Source: CALDSL01 sp039810245
GTDB taxonomy: Bacteria > Chloroflexota > Anaerolineae > Anaerolineales > Anaerolineaceae
DNA length: 64,000 nt
Assembly: GCA_039810245.1 (NCBI GenBank)
Contig: JBDHWQ010000001.1
Span: 186,001 to 250,000 of the forward strand
Direction of reading: 5' to 3'
Shown: in pieces, positions 23,995 to 32,181 of the stretch
How the letters are laid out: each line of letters begins with the position of its first letter
Numbering within the stretch: the stretch's first letter is position 1
Notes under the pieces: generated by a model
Told to the model about the DNA's origin: nothing
The model's database searches: none
What the model saw: the letters and a program-made list of their open reading frames with translations, nothing else
Translations under genes and position numbers: made by a program

Positions 23995-24963
23995 ATGAAC
24001 CTAACGATACTCTTCGCGCTTGGTGGTGGACTGGGAGTGCTCCTGCTGATGATTGGCATTGGCATTGTGGTCTCTACGCCGCGCTCGGTGGTAGATGACC
24101 GCCTGGGAAAATATGTGGCCGTAGGACAGGAAGTCGAGCAGAAGGGCAAGCAGCAAAAACAGGGCGCGCTCACTGACTGGCTCAACCGACGGGTGGAGAA
24201 TACCTCCACCGGGGGCAAAATCTCCCGCAACCTGGCGCGTGCCGACCTGAAGCTAAAACCCGGCGAGTATATCGCGCTGATGATGATCGCATCCTTTGGC
24301 GTTGCTTTTGTGGCCTGGTTTATCGGTGGCAAGTCTGTGCTGGTAGCGCTAATCGGGGCGATCATCGGCCTGTTCTTGCCAAACACCTACGTGAAGCGGC
24401 TGCAGGGCAAGCGTCTGATCAAGTTCAATGACCAATTAGGCGATATGCTCAACCTGATGGTCAATGGCGTGCGCGCCGGGTACTCCACCATGCAGGCCAT
24501 GGAAGCGGTGAGCAAAGAGCTGCCCGCACCCATCTCGGATGAATTCCGCCGCGTGGTGCAGGAGATGCAGCTCGGTGTTTCCATGGAGCGCGCGCTGGAT
24601 AACCTGCTGCGGCGTATCCCCAGCGACGACCTGGATCTGGTGATTACCGCCATCAACGTGCAGCGCGAGGTGGGCGGTAACCTGGCCGAAATCCTCGACA
24701 CCATCTCCTTTACCATTCGCGAGCGCGTGCGCATCAAAGGCGAAATCCGCGTTATGACTGCGCAGGTAATGTACTCTGGCCGCTTCCTGGCCATGCTACC
24801 TGTCATCCTGTTGGGCATCCTGTATGTGATGAACCGCGAATACATGATGGAATTCTTCAATAAAAACAGCCAGCCCTGCGGTTACATAGCCCTGGGCCTG
24901 GCAGGCATCCTGATTATCTCGGGCTACTTCGCAATGAACAAGCTCGCGGATATTGAAATCTAG
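23995..24963 (+). CDS. tadB: Tad pilus inner-membrane protein TadB
   Basis: 322 residues. An N-terminal helix (3-24), a paired membrane region near 90-125 and two C-terminal helices flank a type II secretion F domain (QLGDMLNLMVNGVRAGYSTMQAME, REVGGNLAEILDTI). TadB and TadC form the membrane platform on which CpaF acts. Spacing to cpaF is 23 bases and to tadC 26 bases. Confidence 0.92.
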   Translation: MNLTILFALGGGLGVLLLMIGIGIVVSTPRSVVDDRLGKYVAVGQEVEQKGKQQKQGALTDWLNRRVENTSTGGKISRNLARADLKLKPGEYIALMMIASFGVAFVAWFIGGKSVLVALIGAIIGLFLPNTYVKRLQGKRLIKFNDQLGDMLNLMVNGVRAGYSTMQAMEAVSKELPAPISDEFRRVVQEMQLGVSMERALDNLLRRIPSDDLDLVITAINVQREVGGNLAEILDTISFTIRERVRIKGEIRVMTAQVMYSGRFLAMLPVILLGILYVMNREYMMEFFNKNSQPCGYIALGLAGILIISGYFAMNKLADIEI

Positions 24964-24989
24964 CCGGACCGGGAGAACCAGAGGGAACA

Positions 24990-25955
24990 ATGAACAATAT
25001 CTTGATCGTCTTTGGCATTATCCTGGCCATCATCCTGGTGGGTGGTGGAATCATGGTCTACATCGGGCTACGTAACCCGCGCCGGCAGGATGACCGCGCG
25101 CTGGCCGCGCGCCTGGAAGAATTTGAGAAGCGCGGCGAGGAAGTCAACCTGGAAAAGATCGAAATGGCGCAGCCATTTTCGGAGCGCGTGTTCTTCCCCC
25201 TGGCGCGCTCGCTGGGCGAACTGGCGGTGCGCTTTACCCCACAGAACGCGCTGCAATCCATAAATAAAAAACTGGAGCTGTCGGGCGTTTCCTCGAAGAT
25301 TGACGCCACTACCATTCTGGCGATCCAGTTTATCTGCATGGCGGTGTTCGGCGGTTTGATGATCCTGGTATTTACCGTGAGCAGCGCCAACTGGCCGCTG
25401 GGTCGCGTGATCCTGTTGACCATCGGTATTGGCGCGCTGGGCTTCTACTTCCCGCAGCTCTACCTGGGCAGCAAGATTACTCGCCGCCAGAAGAGCATCC
25501 GCCGCGCCATGCCGGACGCGCTCGACCTGCTGACCATCTGCGTGGAAGCCGGCCTGGGCTTTGACGCCGCGATGGCGAAAGTGAGCGAGAAATGGGAAAA
25601 TGACCTCTCGCTGGCCTTCTCGCGTGTCATCCAGGAAATCCAGCTCGGAAAGCTGCGGCGCGAAGCCCTGCGGGATATGGCTGACCGTATCGGGCTGGCG
25701 GAAATGACCAGCTTTGTGGCCGCGGTGATCCAGTCGGAAATGCTGGGCGTGAGCATGGCCAAGGTGCTGCGCATCCAATCCGAACAGATGCGCGTCAAGC
25801 GCCGCCAGATTGCCGAAGAAGAAGCGCATAAAGCCCCGGTAAAGATGCTGATCCCCATGGCGCTGCTGGTGTTCCCAGCGCTGATGGTGGTGCTGCTCAC
25901 CCCCGCCGGCCTGCGCCTGATGCATTCCGACCTGGGCGCGATGTTCTCAAAATAA
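24990..25955 (+). CDS. tadC: Tad pilus inner-membrane protein TadC
   Basis: 321 residues with the same architecture as TadB: an N-terminal helix, paired helices near 110-155, an F domain (RRAMPDALDLLTICVEAGLGFDAAMAKVSE, EMLGVSMAKVLRIQSEQMR) and a C-terminal helix (290-310). It completes the TadB-TadC platform. It shares its last base with the start of the next gene. No TadE/F pseudopilins or prepilin peptidase follow. Confidence 0.92.
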   Translation: MNNILIVFGIILAIILVGGGIMVYIGLRNPRRQDDRALAARLEEFEKRGEEVNLEKIEMAQPFSERVFFPLARSLGELAVRFTPQNALQSINKKLELSGVSSKIDATTILAIQFICMAVFGGLMILVFTVSSANWPLGRVILLTIGIGALGFYFPQLYLGSKITRRQKSIRRAMPDALDLLTICVEAGLGFDAAMAKVSEKWENDLSLAFSRVIQEIQLGKLRREALRDMADRIGLAEMTSFVAAVIQSEMLGVSMAKVLRIQSEQMRVKRRQIAEEEAHKAPVKMLIPMALLVFPALMVVLLTPAGLRLMHSDLGAMFSK

Positions 25956-26731
25956 TGGCGGCGACCGCAGGGGGATGGCCCAGCAGCACCCGGCCGGCGT
26001 ACCGGCTGTATCACCTGGCGTGGCAAGCGCTGGATTGGATCTATCCACCCTACTGCGGTGGCTGCGAGCAGCCAGGCGCGCGCTGGTGCACGGTCTGCCA
26101 GGCCAGCGCGCAGGTCATCGGCACGGATATCTGCCCGGTGTGCGGCCAGCAACAGGCAGATGGCCGGATGTGCGCGCAATGTGCGAAAGAATCACCCCCA
26201 TTTTCGGCGATTCGTTCGTGGGCAGTATATCAGGGTACTTTACGAGAAGCGATTCATCGCCTAAAATATAAGCATGATATCGCACTGGCCGAAGCTCTCG
26301 CGGTGCATCTGATCGAAATCGCAGATCGCATGCGCTGGAATGTAGACCTGATCACCCCCGTGCCGCTGGGCGCGAAACGCGCCGTGGACCGCGGGTACAA
26401 TCAGGCTGGCATGCTGGCTCGGCCGCTGGCGCTATATACCCGGGTAGCATTTCATTCACGCGCGTTGCGCCGCACACGCGAAACCGATTCTCAGGTGAGA
26501 TTGGGACCTTTGGAACGCCGCGCGAACGTGCACGATGCATTTGAAGCAAACGCCAGCCTGGTGGCTGGAAAAACAGTACTGGTAATTGATGATGTGACCA
26601 CCACTGGCGCGACCATTGAGTCCTGCGCCCGGGCCCTGCGCATTGCCGGTGCAGCGGTCGTATATGGGCTTACACTGGCAAGAGCGGGCCGGCAGGCTGG
26701 AACGGCTGGCGCGCTTGCGGATGCGCTTTAA
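25955..26731 (+). CDS. ComF-family phosphoribosyltransferase-like protein
   Basis: 258 residues. The N-terminal third holds four CxxC-type pairs (Cys34/37, 45/48, 60/63, 73/76), a double zinc-binding region. The rest is a type I phosphoribosyltransferase fold with PVPLGAKRAVDRGYNQA and the PRPP loop VLVIDDVTTTGAT. ComFC proteins support DNA uptake during transformation. It starts on the last base of tadC, so it is co-transcribed with the pilus genes; a link of Tad pili with DNA uptake is possible but only inferred. Confidence 0.85.
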   Translation: MAATAGGWPSSTRPAYRLYHLAWQALDWIYPPYCGGCEQPGARWCTVCQASAQVIGTDICPVCGQQQADGRMCAQCAKESPPFSAIRSWAVYQGTLREAIHRLKYKHDIALAEALAVHLIEIADRMRWNVDLITPVPLGAKRAVDRGYNQAGMLARPLALYTRVAFHSRALRRTRETDSQVRLGPLERRANVHDAFEANASLVAGKTVLVIDDVTTTGATIESCARALRIAGAAVVYGLTLARAGRQAGTAGALADAL

Positions 26732-26783
26732 GGGCACGCGAGCGGCCGGCGCCGATCTTTCTATCCCAAATCAGGAGGAAGCT

Positions 26784-27374
26784 ATGGCTCTCAAGGTTGA
26801 TATCTTCGCAAAAAACATGGATGTGAACGAGCGACTGAACGATTATGTCACCAAGAAAGTATCCAAGTTAGACCGTTTTCTCAACGGCATCGAAGAGACC
26901 CGCGTAGACCTGGCTTATATTAAATCCGCCCGCAGCCAATCTGATCGCCAGGTGGCGCAGATCACAGTGTGGGGCAAGGGCTTTATTCTGCGCACCGAAG
27001 AGCGCGCGGACGATATCTTTACCGCGGTCGATGCCGCGTTGGACAAGATGCAGCGACAGATCGAGCGGCTGAAGGGTAAACGCTCGCGCGGCCGGGGTGA
27101 CGGCATTCCTGCCTCGGAAGTGCCCGCGATTGTGGCTCCCGATGCGGAAATGGAGACTGTGCTGGAGCTGGAAGAGGACGAAGTGGTTCCGGTGATTGCC
27201 CGCCGCAAGGAATTCACCCTTACCCCGATGGACGAGCTGGAAGCCGTGGAACAGATGAAACTGCTCGGCCACGACAACTTCTTTATTTTCTACAATGCGA
27301 ATAACAGCCAGATTAACGTGCTGTACCGCCGCCGCGACGGTACGTACGGGCTGATTGAGCCGAAAGTCGGCTGA
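26784..27374 (+). CDS. hpf: Ribosome hibernation promoting factor, long form
   Basis: 196 residues from the ATG at 26784 (CAGGAGGAA upstream). The N-terminal S30AE domain (about 1-105: MALKVDIFAKNMDVNERLNDYV) binds the 30S decoding centre. An acidic linker follows, and the C-terminal dimerisation domain (about 135-196: KEFTLTPMDELEAVEQMKLLGHDNFFIFYNA) joins two ribosomes into inactive 100S particles. Such genes are usually induced in stationary phase; no specific regulatory site was seen. Confidence 0.93.
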   Translation: MALKVDIFAKNMDVNERLNDYVTKKVSKLDRFLNGIEETRVDLAYIKSARSQSDRQVAQITVWGKGFILRTEERADDIFTAVDAALDKMQRQIERLKGKRSRGRGDGIPASEVPAIVAPDAEMETVLELEEDEVVPVIARRKEFTLTPMDELEAVEQMKLLGHDNFFIFYNANNSQINVLYRRRDGTYGLIEPKVG

Positions 27375-27466
27375 TCCTTTCGCGCAACCGGCAGGGTCCC
27401 CCGCGCTGGCGGAGGACCTGCCCCAACTTCGCCGCACTGCAACCACATCACACCACCGGCCGAACC

Positions 27467-28741
27467 ATGTACGAAAAAGCAGTATCGCAGCCCGCAACAC
27501 ATCCGCATTCCGCCCCGCGCGCAATTTCCGCGCGCATGCTGCTGTGGGTCTGGGAAAACCCTGCCAGCAGCAGCATGCTGGCGCTGCTAATCTATGCCGC
27601 GGTTGCCAATCTGCACGGCTCAATTTTCGGTCTTTCCGAACACCCGTATTATAACTACCTGGCAGATGCCTATCTCCACGGCCAGCTCGCGCTGCGCGTG
27701 ATCCCGCCCAGCATCTATGACCTGGTGCTGTACGGTGGCAAAGTCTATCTTTACTGGCCGCCACTGCCGGCCATCCTACTTATGCCGTTCGTAGCGGTCT
27801 TCGGATTGAACTTCAGCGATATCGCTTTTACCCTGGTCATCGGCGCCATGAATGTTGGATTGGTGGCAGTGCTGATGCGCCAGGTGAATGCGCGCGGCGT
27901 GATTTCGCTGACTCGTTCACAGCGTGGACTGCTGGTGCTGTTCTTTGCTGCGGGCACAGTGTATTTCACCCTGGCGCCTCGCGGCCGGGTATGGTTTACC
28001 GGGCAGCTTATCGGCATTCTGTGTATCCTGCTGGCCTATATTGTTGCCCTGCGTTATCGCGGCTGGAAAGCGTTCCTGCTGGCCGGTCTGGCCGTGGCTG
28101 GAGCGGCCGCCACGCGTAACAGCATGGTTTTCGCCGCCATCTGGCCGGCGTACTACCTGTTGCGCGAGCACTGGAGCATCGGGCACAAACGGCTGGCGAG
28201 CCTTGCAGCCGCGGGAGCCGCGCAGGTACTGTTGACAGTGGCGCTGCTGGCTCTGCACAACCTGGTGCGCTTCGGCAGCCTGACCGATGTGGGTATCGCG
28301 TATCACCAGATGGGACAGATCTTTGTGGAGGATTATGCCCGCTACGGGTATTTCAACCTGCACTACCTGCCCATCAACCTGTATTACCAGTACATCTTCT
28401 ATCCGCTGCCGTTCCGCCTCGATTCTCTAATGGGTGGCAGCTTGTTTCTGCTCAGCCCACTTTTCTTTGCCATTTTTTGGGCATTTGACAAAACCGGCCG
28501 CCGCGAACAGGTTTCGCGCTGGATGCTGGTGGCTTCGATCCTGCTCACCAATATTCCCATCCTGCTGCTGATGGGCACCGGTTTTGTGACTTATGGGCCA
28601 CGCTACACCCTCGACTTCACCGTACCGCTGCTGCTGCTCACTGCAATTGGCATGCGCCGCTGGCCGGCAATCGCCGCGGTGGTCGCCGTGCTGCTTTCGA
28701 TTCTTCAATATGCGGTCAGCGCTTTTATTCCTCTGACCTGA
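27467..28741 (+). CDS. Polytopic membrane protein, possible GT-C-type glycosyltransferase
   Basis: 424 residues with 9-11 hydrophobic segments. The first extracytoplasmic loop carries FGLSEHPYYNYLADAYLHGQL and LYGGKVYLYWPP, which resembles the acidic loop of GT-C enzymes that use polyprenyl-phosphate sugars. A GT2 polyprenyl-phosphate-type glycosyltransferase follows directly, which supports a role in transfer of lipid-linked sugars across the membrane. No ribosome-binding site precedes the ATG, so the start is uncertain. No specific family was recognised. Confidence 0.7.
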   Translation: MYEKAVSQPATHPHSAPRAISARMLLWVWENPASSSMLALLIYAAVANLHGSIFGLSEHPYYNYLADAYLHGQLALRVIPPSIYDLVLYGGKVYLYWPPLPAILLMPFVAVFGLNFSDIAFTLVIGAMNVGLVAVLMRQVNARGVISLTRSQRGLLVLFFAAGTVYFTLAPRGRVWFTGQLIGILCILLAYIVALRYRGWKAFLLAGLAVAGAAATRNSMVFAAIWPAYYLLREHWSIGHKRLASLAAAGAAQVLLTVALLALHNLVRFGSLTDVGIAYHQMGQIFVEDYARYGYFNLHYLPINLYYQYIFYPLPFRLDSLMGGSLFLLSPLFFAIFWAFDKTGRREQVSRWMLVASILLTNIPILLLMGTGFVTYGPRYTLDFTVPLLLLTAIGMRRWPAIAAVVAVLLSILQYAVSAFIPLT

Positions 28742-28804
28742 CCGCCGTCGGCATCCATCTGCATCCATTGAACTGTTTTTGTTCTTCATCGCACAGGGAA
28801 AACC

Positions 28805-29623
28805 ATGAACATCGAAACCAGGAACCCCAAAATTGTGATCGTCCTGCCAGCCTATAATGCCGCACGCACGCTGCTGATGACGCTGGCGGAAATCCCGCAG
28901 GAATATATGGATAACGTCATCCTGGTGGATGACGGCTCGCGCGATAACACCGTCGAGATGGCGCGCGAAGCCGGCCTGACGGTGGTGGTACACGAGAAGA
29001 ATATGGGCTATGGGGCCAACCAGAAAACCTGCTACCGCACCGCGCTGGCCATGGACGCCGATATCGTGGTAATGGTGCACCCCGACCATCAGTACGACGC
29101 CACAGTGATCCCCGAGATGCTGCGGCCAATCCTGATGGGCCGCGCCGACGCGGTGTTTGGGTCGCGCATGCTGGGCGGTGCGCCCATGCAGGGCGGAATG
29201 CCGTGGTGGAAATACACCGCCAACATCCTGCTCACGGCACTGTCCAACATCGTCTTCCAGCGCTACCTGACCGAGATCCACTCCGGCTTCCGCGCCTACT
29301 CGCGCCGTTACCTGGAAACGGTGCAGTTCGAAAGCAACAGCGATGACTTTATCTTCGATACCGAAATCATCGCCGAAGGCATGGCCTGTGGATTGTATTT
29401 CCAGGAAGTGCCCATTGCGACGCGTTATTTTAAAGAGGCCTCGTCGATCAACTTCCGCCGCAGCGTCAAGTACGGCCTGGGCATTCTGGGAGTGCTGGGT
29501 AAATACCTGCTGCACAAGGCGAACATCCTGCGCATCGCGCAGTATGAAGCCAAACCGCCGCGCCCCATGCCGCAACCCATACCGGTGTACATCGAACAGC
29601 CCGCGCTGGAACACATAAAGTAA
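28805..29623 (+). CDS. Family 2 glycosyltransferase, dolichyl/polyprenyl-phosphate type
   Basis: 272 residues, GT-A fold without membrane segments. IVLPAYNAARTL, VDDGSRDNT, a metal-site HPDHQYD, and HSGFRAYSRRYLETV are typical of the DPM1/polyprenyl-phosphate mannosyl- or glucosyltransferase group. It probably loads a nucleotide sugar onto a polyprenyl phosphate for the membrane enzyme encoded just upstream. The C-terminus is Pro-rich. The sugar cannot be predicted. Confidence 0.88.
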   Translation: MNIETRNPKIVIVLPAYNAARTLLMTLAEIPQEYMDNVILVDDGSRDNTVEMAREAGLTVVVHEKNMGYGANQKTCYRTALAMDADIVVMVHPDHQYDATVIPEMLRPILMGRADAVFGSRMLGGAPMQGGMPWWKYTANILLTALSNIVFQRYLTEIHSGFRAYSRRYLETVQFESNSDDFIFDTEIIAEGMACGLYFQEVPIATRYFKEASSINFRRSVKYGLGILGVLGKYLLHKANILRIAQYEAKPPRPMPQPIPVYIEQPALEHIK

Positions 29624-29646
29624 GCCGCATTGCCAATCTTACAGGA

Positions 29647-29683
29647 AACAGGGCTGGCATCTTGCCAGTCCTGTTTGCCTGCG
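29647..29683 (+). terminator. Hairpin after the GT2 gene overlapping the efp promoter
   Basis: ACAGGGCTGGCA (29648-29659) pairs with TGCCAGTCCTGT (29663-29674) with one G-T wobble and a 3-base loop, followed by TTGCCT. It lies 24 bases after the GT2 stop. The same bases contain the efp -35 box. Confidence 0.6.
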
Positions 29684-29690
29684 CTATAAT
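29662..29690 (+). promoter_or_regulatory. Promoter of efp
   Basis: TTGCCA (29662-29667), a 17-base spacer and a perfect TATAAT (29685-29690), 50 bases before the efp ATG. Confidence 0.8.
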
Positions 29691-29739
29691 TGCTCCGCTC
29701 TTGAACTCAGAACGTTAGAACCAAAAGGCAAAAACACCC

Positions 29740-30297
29740 ATGATTGACGTAAATGACCTTCGCAAAGGCGTAACCTTCGAGCTGGACGGCAAGCTGTATA
29801 AAGTCCTGGAATATTCACACAACAAACCTGGCCGCGGCAATGCTACCATCCGCATCAAAGCGCGTGACTTGCGCTCCGGCACCACGCTGGAAAAGACCTT
29901 CCAATCCGGCGACCGCGTGGCGGATGCCCGCCTCGATTTTCACAATGCTACCTACCTCTACAAGGATGGCAACAGTTACGTCTTCATGGACGTCGAAACC
30001 TTTGAACAGCCCGGTATCCCCGAAAGCGTGGTGGCGGATATGTCGGGTTTCCTGAAAGAAGGCATGGAAGTTAAGCTGACCTTTTATAACAACGAGCCGA
30101 TCGATATTGATCTGCCCACCTCGGTAGACCTCAAGGTGACCCGCGCCGAAATGGCGGTCAAGGGTGACACTGCCACTGGCGTGACCAAGAAGGTTACCGT
30201 CGAAACCGGCGCGGAAGTGCAGGTTCCGTACTTCGTCACCGAAGGCGACACCATCCGCGTGGATACCCGCACCGGCTCGTACGTCACGCGCGTATAA
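29740..30297 (+). CDS. efp: Translation elongation factor P
   Basis: 185 residues, the normal three-domain length. The conserved loop that reaches the peptidyl-transferase centre reads NKPGRGNA, with Arg32 at the tip where E. coli EF-P has the modified Lys34. EF-P relieves stalling at polyproline, and this window encodes proline-rich proteins. No EpmA/EpmB or EarP modification gene is present. It has its own promoter and a terminator. Confidence 0.95.
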   Translation: MIDVNDLRKGVTFELDGKLYKVLEYSHNKPGRGNATIRIKARDLRSGTTLEKTFQSGDRVADARLDFHNATYLYKDGNSYVFMDVETFEQPGIPESVVADMSGFLKEGMEVKLTFYNNEPIDIDLPTSVDLKVTRAEMAVKGDTATGVTKKVTVETGAEVQVPYFVTEGDTIRVDTRTGSYVTRV

Positions 30298-30356
30298 ACT
30301 TCACGCATCGACACTTGACCTACCGCAAAAATGCGGTAACCTGAAAATGCCCTGAC

Positions 30357-30382
30357 CTGTCCCCGGAAGGGGACAGTTTTCT
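30357..30382 (+). terminator. Terminator after efp
   Basis: An 8-bp stem (30357-30364 with 30369-30376), GGAA tetraloop, followed by TTTTCT. A second small hairpin (TACCGC...GCGGTA, 30321-30338) precedes it. Confidence 0.85.
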
Positions 30383-30407
30383 ATATCTGGAATAGAATTG
30401 AGTAACC

Positions 30408-30740
30408 ATGCGAACACCTGCTGGTATTGAATGCCCATATTTTTATGGTAACTACTACCGCGGCAGAAAGCAGGAAGAATGCCGTCTGGTCAGCCCGGAA
30501 ACGGCGCACCAGTGGAGCGCGGATATGTGCAAAACCTGCCCCGTGCCAGGTATTGTGCGCGCCAATGCCTGCCCCAACCTGATCCTGAACGGTAAGGCTG
30601 AGAAAAACCTGTTTGGGCTGATCAAACGCATGAATGTCAGCGCGTACTGCAAACTGAGCGATGAAGTGGTGAAAGAACCGCATGTCGGCTGTGGTAAATG
30701 CCATCCCCTGCCGGATGCCTTCAAGGATATCGAACGATGA
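30408..30740 (+). CDS. Small cysteine-rich protein of unknown function
   Basis: 110 residues with eight cysteines (9, 25, 41, 44, 55, 81, 95, 98), including two CxxC pairs (MCKTCP and GCGKC). The spacing could bind zinc or an iron-sulfur cluster. It is not a known ferredoxin pattern. No signal peptide or membrane segment. Its stop overlaps the start of the HAD-DinB gene (ATGA, 30737-30740), so the two are translationally coupled. No family was recognised. Confidence 0.8.
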   Translation: MRTPAGIECPYFYGNYYRGRKQEECRLVSPETAHQWSADMCKTCPVPGIVRANACPNLILNGKAEKNLFGLIKRMNVSAYCKLSDEVVKEPHVGCGKCHPLPDAFKDIER

Positions 30741-31936
30741 CAATGATCCTGCTGGTCGACCTGGATGACACCCTGCTGCATAATAACATCAATACCTTCC
30801 TGCCCAGCTACCTCAAAGCGTTGAGCGGCCATCTCTCGTCCCGCTTCCAGCCGGACCCATTCGTGAAGCAGCTCCTCTCGGCCACGCGCTGCATGGTGGA
30901 AAACCATGACCCGGCGATGACACTGGAAGAAGTATTCGACCAGACCTTTTACCCTGCGCTCGGCACCACGCGCGCTGCACTGAATACTGACCTGGAGACG
31001 TTTTACCGCGAGATCTACCCGGGCCTGGAAACGCTTACCCGGCCAAAGACCGAAGCGCAGGAGCTTGTGCGCAAAGCCTTTGAGCGCGATTACCGCGTAG
31101 TGGTAGCCACCAACCCGCTTTTTCCAGCCACGGCGATCTATCAGCGGCTGGAATGGGCCGGCCTTTCGCCGCAGGAATATCCTTTCGCGCTGATCACTAC
31201 CTATGAAAACATGCACTTCACCAAGCCCAACCCTGCCTACTACGCGGAAATTCTGGGCCAGCTCGGCTGGCCGGATGCTCCCGCTGTGATGGTAGGCAAT
31301 GACCTTTCGGATGATATCCGCCCGGCCAGGGCATTGGGACTGCCCACCTATTACCTGAACGATACAGGCAACGGCAACGGCAGCGACCTGGCAGCGCGTG
31401 ATGGGCGGCTGGAAGGCGTGCGAGACTGGCTTGAACACGTGGCTGCAGAAGTACAGTGTGTTCCAGTTGTAAAGACGCCCGAAGCGCTGCTGGCATACCT
31501 TCGCTCTACCCCGGCGGCGTTGAACACCCTGACTGCCGGTTATACCCATGCTGATTGGGCCGCCCGCCCCGGCGAGAGCGAGTGGTCGGCGGGGGAAATT
31601 CTGTGCCACCTGCGCGACGTGGATGCCGAAATCAATTTGCCACGCTTCGAGCGCATTGTCCGCGGCGAAAACCCGTTCCTGCCCGGCATTAATTCGGATG
31701 TATGGGCCGTGGAGCGCGACTATGCGCAATATGATGGCCCCGCCGCCCTCAACGAATTCCTGGCCGCGCGCAAACGCATTCTCGCGCTGCTCGAAGGGCT
31801 GGACGATAGCGGCTGGAACCTGCCCGCGCGACACGCCATCTTCGGCCCTACCACGCTGCTGGAGTTGGTCAGCTTTACTGTTACGCATGACCGCAACCAT
31901 ATCCAGCAGGTGTGGTGTAATCCATGTGGTGAATAG
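30737..31936 (+). CDS. Fusion of a HAD hydrolase and a DinB-like metal-dependent domain
   Basis: 399 residues from the ATG at 30737. Residues 1-235 form a HAD hydrolase with motif I LLVDLDDTLL (Asp8, Asp10), motif II ATNPLF, Lys163 (FTKPNP) and the acidic motif NDLSDD (189-193). Residues 250-395 form a DinB/YfiT-like four-helix bundle with the metal triad His291 (EILCHLRDVD), His384 and His388 (THDRNHIQQ). DinB-like domains often act in bacillithiol or mycothiol transferases or unknown metal chemistry. Both halves look active. The coupled Cys-rich protein upstream may be a partner. Confidence 0.85.
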   Translation: MTMILLVDLDDTLLHNNINTFLPSYLKALSGHLSSRFQPDPFVKQLLSATRCMVENHDPAMTLEEVFDQTFYPALGTTRAALNTDLETFYREIYPGLETLTRPKTEAQELVRKAFERDYRVVVATNPLFPATAIYQRLEWAGLSPQEYPFALITTYENMHFTKPNPAYYAEILGQLGWPDAPAVMVGNDLSDDIRPARALGLPTYYLNDTGNGNGSDLAARDGRLEGVRDWLEHVAAEVQCVPVVKTPEALLAYLRSTPAALNTLTAGYTHADWAARPGESEWSAGEILCHLRDVDAEINLPRFERIVRGENPFLPGINSDVWAVERDYAQYDGPAALNEFLAARKRILALLEGLDDSGWNLPARHAIFGPTTLLELVSFTVTHDRNHIQQVWCNPCGE

Positions 31937-32064
31937 GGGTTTCCCCGGTCTGTGCAATGCCTTCCCTGTGGGCTATAATCGAAGCATGAGAGAGGGGGCT
32001 CGCTCATTTTTATCGCCTGCAAGAAAATGCCCTTCCGGGCATCGTATAGCGGTATTCGTATGAA

Positions 32065-32128
32065 TTGTGTTAGAGAGTACAAATTTCCTATACTTTCTAT
32101 GGAATCCGTAGAAGTAGATTGGTATAAT
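32065..32128 (+). promoter_or_regulatory. Tandem promoters of ftsH
   Basis: P1: TTGTGT (32065-32070), 18 bases, TATACT (32089-32094). P2: extended -10 TGGTATAAT (32120-32128) with a weak -35. The 245-base gap 31937-32181 holds these, a further TATAAT at 31974-31979 and a 5' leader hairpin, and no credible gene. Confidence 0.6.
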
Positions 32129-32140
32129 GCAGATATAGTT

Positions 32141-32159
32141 ATTCCCCACCGCGGGGAAT
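32141..32159 (+). other. Leader hairpin before ftsH
   Basis: ATTCCCC (32141-32147) pairs with GGGGAAT (32153-32159), ending 12 bases before the GGAGG ribosome-binding site. It may influence ftsH mRNA stability or translation; no thermometer-like pairing with the ribosome-binding site is evident. Confidence 0.4.
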
Positions 32160-32181
32160 TGGTTGCAATTTGGAGGTATCA

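Noticed and set aside
30455..31957. Antisense open frame (500 codons) opposite the Cys-rich and HAD-DinB genes
   Set aside because: It spans two convincing genes with catalytic residues on the plus strand and has no recognisable motif of its own.
31986..32063. Small open frame of 25 codons upstream of ftsH
   Set aside because: Weak ribosome-binding context and no conserved features. It lies in the promoter region and a regulatory upstream peptide cannot be supported.
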